44,107 bases of DNA from DAOTYX01 sp034434635 (GCA_034434635.1 DAOTYX010000044.1:1-44107), one strand, 5' to 3'; shown: positions 31,837 to 38,683, counted from the first letter of the stretch. Made by a program: numbers and translations. Notes: generated by a model from the sequence alone, not told the origin.

Positions 31837-32328
31837 ATGAGCGAGCACGAGCATGAGCATGAGGCCAGAAAGGCATCCATCGTCGTCTTCAGCGGCGACA
31901 TGGACAAGGTGATGGCGGCGCTCATCATTGCCACCACCGCCGCCGCCAGCGGCATCGAGACCACCATGTTCTTCACCTTCTGGGGCCTGCAGGCGCTGAA
32001 GAAAAAGGTGTCCACCGGACGCACCCTCTTTGAGCGCATGCTGAGCATGTTCCTCAAGGACATCAACGGTGTCGGCCCCAGCAAACTGAACATGGGCGGC
32101 ATGGGCCGCTGGATGTTCAAGAAGATGATGAAGCAGCACGAGGTCGCCACCCTGCCGGAACTGCGTCAGATGGCCATTGACCTGGGGGTCAAGCTCCTGG
32201 CCTGCCAGATGAGCATGGATGTGATGGGCATCCGCCGGGAGGACCTCATTGACGAGGTGACCGATGTGGTGGGCGCAGCCACCTACATCGCCGAAGCGAA
32301 CCAGTCGCACATCACCCTGTTTGTCTGA
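31837..32328 (+). CDS. DsrE2-type sulfur-transfer protein
   Basis: 163 residues from ATG 31837 (AAGGAGGGG upstream). The N-terminus is His/Glu-rich (SEHEHEHEARK). The DsrE/F/H-like fold shows IVVFSGDMDKVMAALIIATTAAASG, MFFTFWGLQALKK, and the conserved Cys in LLACQMSMDVMGI. DsrE2 proteins accept and pass persulfide sulfur together with TusA. A hydrophobic early helix suggests membrane association, as in other DsrE2 members. The stop is followed directly by a palindromic repeat, then tusA. Confidence 0.88.
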   Translation: MSEHEHEHEARKASIVVFSGDMDKVMAALIIATTAAASGIETTMFFTFWGLQALKKKVSTGRTLFERMLSMFLKDINGVGPSKLNMGGMGRWMFKKMMKQHEVATLPELRQMAIDLGVKLLACQMSMDVMGIRREDLIDEVTDVVGAATYIAEANQSHITLFV

Positions 32329-32392
32329 CCGCAAAGAGCGCAAAGGACGCGAAGGAACCGAGAAGGCTTTGCGTCCTCTGCATCCTTGGCGG
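32329..32392. repeat. GCAAAGGACGC hairpin repeat between dsrE2 and tusA
   Basis: Arms at 32329-32354 and 32367-32392 pair over 26 positions with about five or six mismatches. It begins at the base after the dsrE2 stop. The GCAAAGGACGC core is a pattern I know as a dispersed intergenic repeat in environmental genomes. Confidence 0.8.
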
Positions 32393-32420
32393 TGAAAATC
32401 CAGAAAAAAGGAGGCGCAAA

Positions 32421-32660
32421 ATGGCAGAATACACCCCTGAAAGGACGCTGGATGCCCGTGGGTTGAAGTGCCCCATGCCGGTGGTCAAGACCAGCCAGGA
32501 GATCAAGAACATCTCCGTGGGCGGTATTCTGGAGGTCATGGCCACCGACCCCGGCTCCGTCGCCGACATCCAGGCCTGGTGCAAGAGCACCGGCAACGAA
32601 CTGCTCGGGATGGAGAAGGGCGACGGGCTCTTCAAGTTCTACATCCGCCGCGTCAAGTAG
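32421..32660 (+). CDS. tusA: TusA sulfur carrier protein
   Basis: 79 residues from ATG 32421 (AAAGGAGG upstream). SirA/TusA fold with the CPxP motif in LDARGLKCPMPVVK; the Cys carries persulfide sulfur. It passes sulfur between the DsrE2 protein and an acceptor in the cytosol. The stop codon is part of a perfect 12-bp palindrome. Confidence 0.95.
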   Translation: MAEYTPERTLDARGLKCPMPVVKTSQEIKNISVGGILEVMATDPGSVADIQAWCKSTGNELLGMEKGDGLFKFYIRRVK

Positions 32661-32684
32661 GACAACTGCTCGCAGTTGTCCTAC
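32657..32684. repeat. GTAGGACAACTG palindrome overlapping the tusA stop
   Basis: A perfect 12-base stem (GTAGGACAACTG and CAGTTGTCCTAC) with loop CTCG; the TAG stop of tusA is bases 2-4 of the stem. No T-run follows, so it may act as a stabiliser or attenuating hairpin between tusA and the membrane subunit. Confidence 0.85.
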
Positions 32685-32701
32685 AGCCCCAGGAGGTGTC
32701 T

Positions 32702-33403
32702 ATGGCAACCCTGGCCTTTCTGTTCTACTACGTTACCCCCTACATTGCCCTTGCGGTTTTCCTCGGCGGGATGGCGTACCGGATCTACCGGTGGTGGCGG
32801 GCAAAGCCTGTGGCTGGTCATCTGTCCCTGTACCCCCGTCCCCATCGCCGCTGGGGAGCCTTTATGGAAATGCTGATCGAGACGGTCACCCTGAAGATGG
32901 TGTTCAACGCGATCCAGATCAGCGGTTCCGCTCTTCCGATCACCGCGGGCCTGGCCCTGCATGGCGCCCTTTTCCTGGGACTGGCGCATCATCTGCCCGT
33001 CTTTCTTCATCTCCCCGCCCTGAGAAGTTCGGCGATCTGGACCGCGTTTGGCACCCTTATGGGGCTGGCTTTCGGCGCTCTCCTCCTATACGCCCTGGCC
33101 CATCGTCTGGAAGGCCGCCGCAAGCACCTCTCCATTCCGCAGGACTATCTGGCTCTCCTCCTGCTGATCGGGATCGCGGTGACCGGCCTCCACATCCACT
33201 TTCTCCACGCGCTGGACGCGCAGGAACTGCCCCGCTTCTTCCTGGGATTGGCTACCTTCAACTGGCAGCCCGTCCCCCAGAGCGCAGGCCCGTCCTTCAT
33301 CTGGCACTTTGCCTTTGTTCAACTCCTGATGGTTTACTTCCCCTTCAGCAAATTCAGCCATATGGTCGGCTACCCGCTGGCCAAGATGGTAGCCTACAGT
33401 TAG
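32702..33403 (+). CDS. DsrM/NarI-like membrane cytochrome b subunit
   Basis: 233 residues from ATG 32702 (AGGAGGTG upstream). Five or six hydrophobic helices with His residues suited to b-heme ligation (HGALFLGLAHHLPVFLHL, HIHFLHAL, FIWHFAFVQLLMVYFPFSKFSHMVGY). This is the pattern of the NarI/DsrM family, which exchanges electrons with the quinone pool. It is paired with the DsrK-like protein nine bases downstream. Confidence 0.82.
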   Translation: MATLAFLFYYVTPYIALAVFLGGMAYRIYRWWRAKPVAGHLSLYPRPHRRWGAFMEMLIETVTLKMVFNAIQISGSALPITAGLALHGALFLGLAHHLPVFLHLPALRSSAIWTAFGTLMGLAFGALLLYALAHRLEGRRKHLSIPQDYLALLLLIGIAVTGLHIHFLHALDAQELPRFFLGLATFNWQPVPQSAGPSFIWHFAFVQLLMVYFPFSKFSHMVGYPLAKMVAYS

Positions 33404-33412
33404 GAGGGTGCC

Positions 33413-34651
33413 ATGCTGGAGACTTTTACGGAAGTCATGCGCCAGCGCCTCACTCGCCCGCTCCAATACTTTATGGACATCTGCATTCGCTGCGGCCTTT
33501 GTGCGGATGCCTGCCACTTCTACGCCTATTCCCGCGACCTGGCCCACATTCCCGCCTATCGGGCGTTGCTGGTCAAGAAGCTGCTCCAATCCAAAGGCAA
33601 TCCCCTCCTGGACTGGTATCGGGAAAACCATCAGCCGGACGAGCGGACGGTGGAGGAACTGCGGAAAGCGCTCTGGGACTGCACCGGCTGCCGGCGTTGC
33701 ACTTTGGTTTGCCCCTTCCACCTGGACACCGGGCTCCTGGTCAGCACGGCCCGCTATGCCCTCCAGCAGGAGGGGATGGGGCTGGAGATGGTCGCCGAGA
33801 TCGGCAACGCCGAGGTCAGCAAAGGGGAAATCATAGACGCCCTCAAAGAGTTCTACGTGGACCAGTTCCGCGAACTGGAAGGGCGAATTCGGGAGGAATG
33901 GGGCGCTCCCGATCTGCGCATTCCGGTGGACGAGCCGGCGCGCGTCCTCTACGTGCCGGTGGTCGGCGAGCACGCCATCATCCCGATGGCAAAAATCTTC
34001 CACGCGGCGAAGGAGAGTTGGACGCTGAGCATGTTCACCGCCACCAACCACTCCTTCTTCGTCGGCGACACGGAGAAGGCGAAGCAGGCCGCCCACTGGA
34101 TCGTGGAGGAGGCCCGCCGTCTGGGCGTGCAGGTCATCGCCTATGCCGAATGCGGCCATGCCACCCGAACGTTGTTCCAGTTCTGGGATCACTGGTTCGG
34201 CGACGAGATCGCCGGCATCCAGCGCATGAGCGTGGTGCAACTGATCGCTTCCTACCTCCAGGAAGGGCGCATCCGGGTCCGGCCGGGGATGTTCGACGCT
34301 CCCCTGACCTATCACGACCCCTGTAACCTGGGCCGCAACGTCGGCATCTTCGAAGAGCCGCGCATGCTCATCCGTGCCGTCGCCACGGATTTCCGGGAAC
34401 TCTCGCCCAACCGGGAACTGAACTGGTGCTGTGGCGGAGGCGGCGGGTTGATCGCCGAACCGGAGATGAAAGAGGCCCGCATGAAGGGAGGCCGCAAGAA
34501 GGTGGAGCAGATTCAGCGCAGCGGCGCCCAATGGGTCGTCACCGCCTGCGAGAACTGCAAGACGCAACTTGCGGACCTGAACGAGCACTACAATCTGGGC
34601 GTAGAAGTCAGAGGAGTGTGGGACCTGGTCGCCGAGGCGCTGGTGCTGTGA
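33413..34651 (+). CDS. DsrK/HdrD-like iron-sulfur protein
   Basis: 412 residues. Two [4Fe-4S] motifs near the N-terminus: C24-x2-C27-x2-C30-x3-C34 and C90-x2-C93-x2-C96-x3-C100. Two CCG-type domains follow, with HDPCNLGRN near residue 300, NWCCGGGGG near 340 and ACENCKTQL near 378. This is the architecture of HdrD/DsrK and related heterodisulfide-reductase-like catalytic subunits. It probably forms a membrane complex with the DsrM-like protein, linking quinol oxidation or reduction to a disulfide, or to sulfur bound to TusA or DsrE2. No dsrAB, dsrC or hdrA gene is in the window. Confidence 0.88.
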   Translation: MLETFTEVMRQRLTRPLQYFMDICIRCGLCADACHFYAYSRDLAHIPAYRALLVKKLLQSKGNPLLDWYRENHQPDERTVEELRKALWDCTGCRRCTLVCPFHLDTGLLVSTARYALQQEGMGLEMVAEIGNAEVSKGEIIDALKEFYVDQFRELEGRIREEWGAPDLRIPVDEPARVLYVPVVGEHAIIPMAKIFHAAKESWTLSMFTATNHSFFVGDTEKAKQAAHWIVEEARRLGVQVIAYAECGHATRTLFQFWDHWFGDEIAGIQRMSVVQLIASYLQEGRIRVRPGMFDAPLTYHDPCNLGRNVGIFEEPRMLIRAVATDFRELSPNRELNWCCGGGGGLIAEPEMKEARMKGGRKKVEQIQRSGAQWVVTACENCKTQLADLNEHYNLGVEVRGVWDLVAEALVL

Positions 34652-34678
34652 TCCGCTATCGCGGAGGGAGGTGCGAAC

Positions 34679-35002
34679 ATGAGCGGTGATCCATCGCCAC
34701 AGGATCATGTCCAGTCATGGGAAGAAAGGCTCATCGCCGACTACTACGACTATCGCTGGCGTCAGTTGATGGAGCCGATGTGTGAGAAGATGCAGGCCTG
34801 GAAGGCCGGTCGGCTGACCCACGCTGAGATGGACCGCGCCCTGGAGGAGTGTCACCAGAAGGTCTGCGAGGCCCGCAACATCCTCAGTCAACGGCATGAC
34901 CGCCTGATCCTGTTGATCCAATATCTGGACCGCGATTGGTTCAAAGAGTGGCTGAAGCAACACGCCCCGCCGCCAGGGGCGCGGGTGTTGCCAGGCGAGT
35001 AA
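34679..35002 (+). CDS. Conserved-looking small protein of the sulfur cluster, unknown function
   Basis: 107 residues from ATG 34679 (GGAGGTG upstream), 27 bp after the DsrK-like gene. Mostly helical and charged, with three Cys (PMCEKMQ, EECHQKVCEAR) and an aromatic end (LDRDWFKEWL). I do not recognise a family. Position at the end of the cluster suggests an accessory or assembly role for the DsrMK-like complex. Confidence 0.7.
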   Translation: MSGDPSPQDHVQSWEERLIADYYDYRWRQLMEPMCEKMQAWKAGRLTHAEMDRALEECHQKVCEARNILSQRHDRLILLIQYLDRDWFKEWLKQHAPPPGARVLPGE

Positions 35003-35004
35003 GA

Positions 35005-35049
35005 GTCCATCCGAACAACCCCCGTAGCCGACGCATCCCCATGCTTCGG
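35005..35049. repeat. Single copy of CGTAG-palindrome, type B (decayed)
   Basis: The flank ATCCGAACAACCCCCGTAG matches the copy at 11265. It is followed by CCGACGCAT, loop CCCC and ATGCTTCGG, with one mismatch in the stem. Confidence 0.8.
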
Positions 35050-35077
35050 TAGGCGGCCCCGGCGCGGGATCTTGCCC

Positions 35078-35103
35078 GCCGGACCATAGTCCGGCGGGCC
35101 GGC
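35078..35103. repeat. Perfect hairpin GCCCGCCGGAC
   Basis: An 11-base perfect stem (GCCCGCCGGAC and GTCCGGCGGGC) with loop CATA, flanked by partly complementary GGCGCGGGAT and ATCCCGGCGCGG segments. A further palindrome type in the gap after the sulfur cluster; it may also limit transcription out of that cluster. Confidence 0.8.
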
Positions 35104-35198
35104 ACCCGAAATCCCGGCGCGGATGGTGAAGGTTGGCGGGAGAAAGCCGCCCGCTCTAAGAACCCGATGCAGAGGGAAAAGAAGCGGTCGTATGCCGT

Positions 35199-35227
35199 TT
35201 GACACTTCGTCCCCCCTGTGTTAGAAT
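35199..35227 (+). promoter_or_regulatory. Promoter of the cation exporter gene
   Basis: Consensus TTGACA at 35199-35204, a 17-base spacer and TAGAAT at 35222-35227. Transcription should start near 35234, giving a leader of about 69 nt dominated by a palindrome. Confidence 0.8.
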
Positions 35228-35247
35228 CCCTTGCAGGACGGAGCCAT

Positions 35248-35282
35248 CAGACTTCCGAGGCCTATAAGACCTCGGAAGTCTG
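35248..35282. repeat. GACTTCCGAGG palindrome in the exporter leader
   Basis: A 13-base perfect stem (CAGACTTCCGAGG with CCTCGGAAGTCTG) and a nine-base loop, located between the transcription start and the start codon. Probably a dispersed repeat, but in a position to affect translation. Confidence 0.85.
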
Positions 35283-35302
35283 TCCTACTCCTCAACTGCT
35301 CT

Positions 35303-36712
35303 ATGGAACCAGACCTTCACGTAGCAGATCGAGAGAAGCGCACCGTTGCCCTCAGTTCGGTGCTGGCCGCCGTCTTCCTGACCACCTTCAAACTGGTGGT
35401 CGGGTTGCTGACCAACAGCCTGGGCATCCTTTCTGAGGCGGCGCACTCTGGCCTGGACCTGGTGGCGGCCCTCGTCACCTTCCTGGCTGTAAGGGTCTCT
35501 GGCCGCCCGCCGGACCCCCAACACCACTTCGGCCACGGCAAGGTGGAGAACCTCTCCGCTCTGCTGGAGACGTTGCTCCTGCTGGCCACCTGCGTCTGGA
35601 TCATCTATGAAGCGGTCAGCCGTCTCTTCTTCCGTCACGTGGAGGTCGAAGCCAGCCTGTGGGCTTTCCTGGTGATGGGCTTCTCGATCCTGGTGGACAT
35701 CGGCCGCTCGCGGGCGTTAGGTCGCGTCGCCCGGAAGCACAACAGCCAGGCTCTGGAGGCCGACGCCCTCCACTTCTCCACCGACATCTGGAGCAGTTCC
35801 GTGGTCATCGTGGGCCTGGGGCTGGTGCGCCTGGCTGACCTGTTGCCCCGCTACCGCACCTGGCTGCTGCGCGCCGACGCGCTGGCCGCGCTGGTCGTCG
35901 CCGGCATCGTCATCTGGATCAGCATCCAGTTGGGACGGCGCACGGTGGACGCGCTGCTCGACCGCGCGCCGGAAGGGCTGGAGGAGCGCATCCGCGCCGC
36001 GGTGGGCGGCGTGGAACACGTACGCGAGTGCGGCCCGCTGCGCCTGCGCATGTCCGGCCCGACCACCTTCATCGAAATCACCGTGCGTGTTGCCCCTGAC
36101 ATACCGGCCGGCCTGGCGCATCAGGTGACCACGCAGGTCGAGGAGGCCGTGGCACCGCTGTGCCGGCCGTGTGACGTGATCGTGCACGTCGAGCCGTTGC
36201 CGGCAGAGGACGGCCTGGTCGGGCAGGTGAAGGCCATCGCCGCCGAGGCCGGTTTGGCGGTGCATGACCTGCGCGTCCATCGGCTGGCAGACGGCTACCA
36301 CGTCAACCTGGACCTGGAACTGTCTCCCTCCCTCTCTCTCGAGGAGGCCCACGGCCTGACGACGGCGTTTGAGGAACGGCTGCGTGCTCGCCTGCCGGAA
36401 CTGGCGGCGATTGAGACGCACATCGAAGTCGCCCCGGCCCTGCCCAACGGGCCTGGCGAGGAGGTCACTGCTGATTACCAGGAGATCGTCCAGGAGGTGG
36501 AGAGGGTAGTCGCAGCCCAGGAAGGGGTGACCGGTTGTCACGATATCCGCCTGCGCCGGGTAGACGGGCTGCTCTACGCCTCGCTCCACTGTCTCTGCCC
36601 GGCCACCGTCTCGATGGAGCAGGCACATCTCTGCTCGACGCAGATCGAGGGGCGCCTGCATGAGGCTCTGCCGCAGGTCGCTCACTTCCTGGTGCATGTC
36701 GAGCCGGAGTAG
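35303..36712 (+). CDS. CDF-family cation exporter with three C-terminal regulatory domains
   Basis: 469 residues from ATG 35303; earlier in-frame codons lie inside the leader palindrome. Six membrane helices with the CDF metal sites: SEAAHSGLDLVAALV (TM2, H and D) and EADALHFSTDIWSS (TM5, HxxxD), plus HFGHGKVENLSALLE. These are the His/Asp sites typical of Zn/Cd exporters. The cytosolic part is about three times normal size: three successive ferredoxin-like units start near EGLEERIRAAVGGVEHV, LVGQVKAIAAEAGLAVHD and YQEIVQEVERVVAAQEGV, each ending in a His-Val/Glu strand (IVHVEPL, ETHIEVAP, LVHVEPE). CDF proteins normally have one. The ribosome site is weak. Confidence 0.88.
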   Translation: MEPDLHVADREKRTVALSSVLAAVFLTTFKLVVGLLTNSLGILSEAAHSGLDLVAALVTFLAVRVSGRPPDPQHHFGHGKVENLSALLETLLLLATCVWIIYEAVSRLFFRHVEVEASLWAFLVMGFSILVDIGRSRALGRVARKHNSQALEADALHFSTDIWSSSVVIVGLGLVRLADLLPRYRTWLLRADALAALVVAGIVIWISIQLGRRTVDALLDRAPEGLEERIRAAVGGVEHVRECGPLRLRMSGPTTFIEITVRVAPDIPAGLAHQVTTQVEEAVAPLCRPCDVIVHVEPLPAEDGLVGQVKAIAAEAGLAVHDLRVHRLADGYHVNLDLELSPSLSLEEAHGLTTAFEERLRARLPELAAIETHIEVAPALPNGPGEEVTADYQEIVQEVERVVAAQEGVTGCHDIRLRRVDGLLYASLHCLCPATVSMEQAHLCSTQIEGRLHEALPQVAHFLVHVEPE

Positions 36713-36732
36713 CCGGTTCCTGCCGGGCCAAC

Positions 36733-36761
36733 TTGTGCGATGACGTCTCTGATGGTATGAT
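36733..36761 (+). promoter_or_regulatory. Promoter of the selenium-gene leader
   Basis: TTGTGC at 36733-36738, a 17-base spacer and TATGAT at 36756-36761; transcription should begin near 36768. No second good promoter is visible between the terminator at 36914 and yedF. Confidence 0.7.
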
Positions 36762-36780
36762 AGCGTAAAGGAGTCAAGCC

Positions 36781-36810
36781 GTGATCGGTATGCATCACCG
36801 CCGGACCTGA
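36781..36810 (+). CDS. Candidate nine-codon leader peptide ending in UGA
   Basis: GTG at 36781 with GGAG seven bases upstream (36770-36773) gives MIGMHHRRT and then UGA at 36808-36810. If that UGA were read as selenocysteine, the frame would continue 25 more codons to a second UGA at 36886-36888, 25 bases before the terminator. Very short, so coding status rests on the ribosome site and context only. Confidence 0.4.
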   Translation: MIGMHHRRT

Positions 36811-36815
36811 AGTCG

Positions 36816-36846
36816 GACCCTGGGCGTCGGGCGACGCCCGCGGGTC
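36816..36846 (+). promoter_or_regulatory. SECIS-like hairpin after the leader UGA
   Basis: Upper stem GGGCGTC (36822-36828) with GACGCCC (36833-36839) and loop GGGC. Below it are a bulged T at 36821 and a lower stem GACCC (36816-36820) with GGGTC (36842-36846). The loop begins 18 bases after the UGA and starts with GG. A bulged U and a G-starting apical loop 16-37 nt from the UGA are features of bacterial SECIS elements. Confidence 0.45.
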
Positions 36847-36913
36847 AACCTGCACACGTCAGGGGGCGGTGAGCGAGCCGCGCCCTGAGTTTCCTGTTAG
36901 CGCCTCCTCCTGA

Positions 36914-36950
36914 GCCGCCGCTGATGTGTGTCAGTGGCGGCTTTCTGTTG
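36914..36950 (+). terminator. Intrinsic terminator before yedF
   Basis: An 11-base stem (GCCGCCGCTGA, one G-T pair, TCAGTGGCGGC) with loop TGTGTG, followed by TTTCTGTTG. It lies 56 bp before the yedF start in the same direction, so it is either an attenuator or the end of a separate small RNA. Confidence 0.75.
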
Positions 36951-37005
36951 CCCGACGCCCCGTGCGCCGGGTCAATGAAAAACTCTGAAGGGAGATGAGT
37001 GGCTG

Positions 37006-37602
37006 ATGAAGGAGAAGATCGTGGATGCGCGGGGGCTGGCCTGCCCCCAACCGGTCATCATGACCCGCACCGCACTGCAGGAGTGCGATGCGGTGGTGAC
37101 CATCGTGGACAACCGCACGGCGCAACACAACGTCACGCGCATGGCGGAGAAGTCCGGCTGCACGGTGCGCGTCGAGGAGCGCGAGGACGGCGTCTACCTG
37201 CACATCCTCCGCTCCGCGCAGCCGGCTGGCGAGCCGGCGCCGACCCCGCCGGTTTCCCCTTCCGGCGGCCCGCTGGTGTTGGTCATCTCCAACGAGCACA
37301 TGGGGCACGGAGAGGCCGAACTGGGCCACATCCTGATCCGCGCCTTTTTCCACACCCTGAATGAGGTCGAGCCGCTGCCCGACACCATCATCTTCTTCAA
37401 CAGCGGGGTCAGGTTGGTGGTGGAGGATTCCCCCGTGCTGGAAGACCTGCGCAGCCTGTCCGAACAAGGGGTGGAAATCCTGGCCTGTGGCACCTGCTTG
37501 CAGTACTACAATCTCAAGGATAAAATCGCGGTCGGTGAGGTCTCCAACATGATGACCATCGCCGAGACGATGCTACGGGCGGGTCGGTTGGTCTCCTGGT
37601 AG
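37006..37602 (+). CDS. yedF: Selenium-metabolism protein YedF (TusA + DsrE domains)
   Basis: 198 residues from ATG 37006 (GAAGGGAG upstream). N-terminal TusA/SirA domain with CPxP (VDARGLACPQPVIM). A Pro-rich linker (residues about 72-86) precedes a DsrE-like domain with the YedF signature ILACGTCLQYYNLKDKIAVGEVSNMMTIAE. YedF proteins of this two-domain form are genomically linked to selenium use and are thought to carry or deliver selenium. The selD gene begins 13 bp later, supporting this. Confidence 0.92.
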   Translation: MKEKIVDARGLACPQPVIMTRTALQECDAVVTIVDNRTAQHNVTRMAEKSGCTVRVEEREDGVYLHILRSAQPAGEPAPTPPVSPSGGPLVLVISNEHMGHGEAELGHILIRAFFHTLNEVEPLPDTIIFFNSGVRLVVEDSPVLEDLRSLSEQGVEILACGTCLQYYNLKDKIAVGEVSNMMTIAETMLRAGRLVSW

Positions 37603-37615
37603 GGGGTGAGGTGAC

Positions 37616-38683
37616 ATGATGGACGAGATTCGGTTGACCCAGTGGGCCTCCTGCGCCGGTTGAGCGGCCAAGATGGGCCCCGAGGCCCTGGCGCAGGTGC
37701 TGCGTCCACTCCAAGAACGATTCCTGCCCGCGGATTTCCCCGATCTGCTCGTGGGTCTGGGACGGGCGGATGACGCCGCCGTCTATCGGCTGAGCGACGA
37801 CCGCGCGCTGATCGTCACCACCGACTTCTTCACCCCTGTGGTGGACGACGCCTACGACTATGGCGCCATCGCCGCAGCCAACTCCATGTCCGACGTCTAC
37901 GCGATGGGCGGGGAGGTGGTATTGGCGCTAAACGTGGCCGGCTTCCCCGACAAACTGCCCACCCACGTTGCCGCGGAAATCCTGCGCGGCGGGGCGGACA
38001 AGGTGGCCGAGGCCGGCGCGGTTATCGCCGGGGGGCACACCATGCGCGCCACCGAGCCGATGTACGGGCTGGTGGCGGTGGGGCTGGCCCACCCCGACCG
38101 GTTGATGGTGAAGGGAGGAGCGCGGCCGGGCGACCGGCTGGTGCTGACCAAGCCACTCGGCCTGGGGGTGATCACCACCGCGCTCAAGGCTGGCAAAGCA
38201 AAGGCCGAACACGTGGCAGCGGCGGTGGAGAGCATGAAACGGCTCAACCGCGCTGCCGCCCGCTGTGCCGTGGCGGTGGGCGTGCGTGGCGCGACCGACA
38301 TCACCGGCTTCAGCCTGCTGGGCCACGCTCTGGAGATGGCTGAACAGGGCGGCGTGCGGCTGCGCTTCGCCTGGGAGGCGATGCCGTTCCTGCCCGGCGC
38401 GCTGGAGGCCGCCGCGGAGTGGATCTTCCCCGGCGGGGCGAGCGACAACGCCATGTTCTACGAATCGCGGGTTGCTTTCGCCCCCGAACTGGGCGAGGAG
38501 CAGCGCATGCTGCTGTTCGACCCGCAGACCTCTGGCGGGCTGCTGTTGGCCGTCCCCGCCGGGCGGCTGGCGGAGTTCGCCGCGCAGATGGAAGCACAGG
38601 GACAACCCTTCTGGGTCGTGGGCGACGTGGGCGAGGGGGAGGGGGTTGTGGTGACCCTTTGCCCCGATGATGATTTGTGCTAA
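37616..38683 (+). CDS. selD: Selenide, water dikinase SelD, itself a selenoprotein (in-frame UGA)
   Basis: 355 residues including selenocysteine. SelD makes selenophosphate from selenide and ATP for selenocysteine and selenouridine synthesis. The frame reads IRLTQWASCAG, UGA (37661-37663), then AAKMGPEALAQVL. The UGA falls exactly at the catalytic Cys/Sec position (E. coli Cys17), followed by the conserved Lys. The rest is a full SelD: GRADDAAVYRL, TTDFFTPVVDDAYDYGAIAAANSMSDVYAMGG, GGHTMRATEPMYGL, TDITGFSLLGHALEM, DPQTSGGLL. A gene caller starting at 37673 would miss the catalytic segment. Start is ATG 37616 or 37619. Encoded Sec implies that selA, selB and selC exist elsewhere in the genome. 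Confidence 0.93.
37661..37692 (+). promoter_or_regulatory. Sec codon and candidate SECIS hairpin in selD
   Basis: TGA at 37661-37663. Downstream, GCCA (37667-37670) pairs with TGGC (37689-37692). Above a 5' bulge AGAT, GGGCC (37675-37679) pairs with GGCCC (37684-37688) around loop CCGA. The loop starts 16 bases after the UGA. The bulged U fits bacterial SECIS; a G is only the third loop base, a weaker match. Confidence 0.6.

Larger units (their letters stand above)
36768..36950 (+). ncRNA. Structured leader or small RNA upstream of yedF-selD
   Basis: About 180 nt with its own promoter and terminator. A long imperfect helix is formed by CACCGCC (36796-36802) with GGCGGTG (36865-36871), and by CCTGA (36806-36810) with TCAGG (36859-36863). 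A strong apical hairpin sits inside it (36816-36846). The segment TCAGGGGGCGGT (36859-36870) can instead pair with the terminator's first arm (36914-36924). The two states are mutually exclusive, as in attenuators. A separate RNA such as 6S (similar length, own promoter and terminator) cannot be excluded by eye. No tRNA, SRP or known riboswitch core was recognised. Confidence 0.6.

Noticed and set aside
35231..35302. N-terminal extension of the cation exporter
   Set aside because: It would encode the leader palindrome starting near the transcription start; the homologous part begins after ATG 35303.
36781..36960. tRNA-Sec (selC) in the yedF-selD leader, because CTGAAGTC resembles an anticodon loop
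   Set aside because: No T-loop GTTCGAxTC, no acceptor pairing and no CCA on either strand.
37673..38683. selD starting at ATG 37673
   Set aside because: It would remove the catalytic selenocysteine and the conserved IRLTQ segment; the TGA is better read as Sec.
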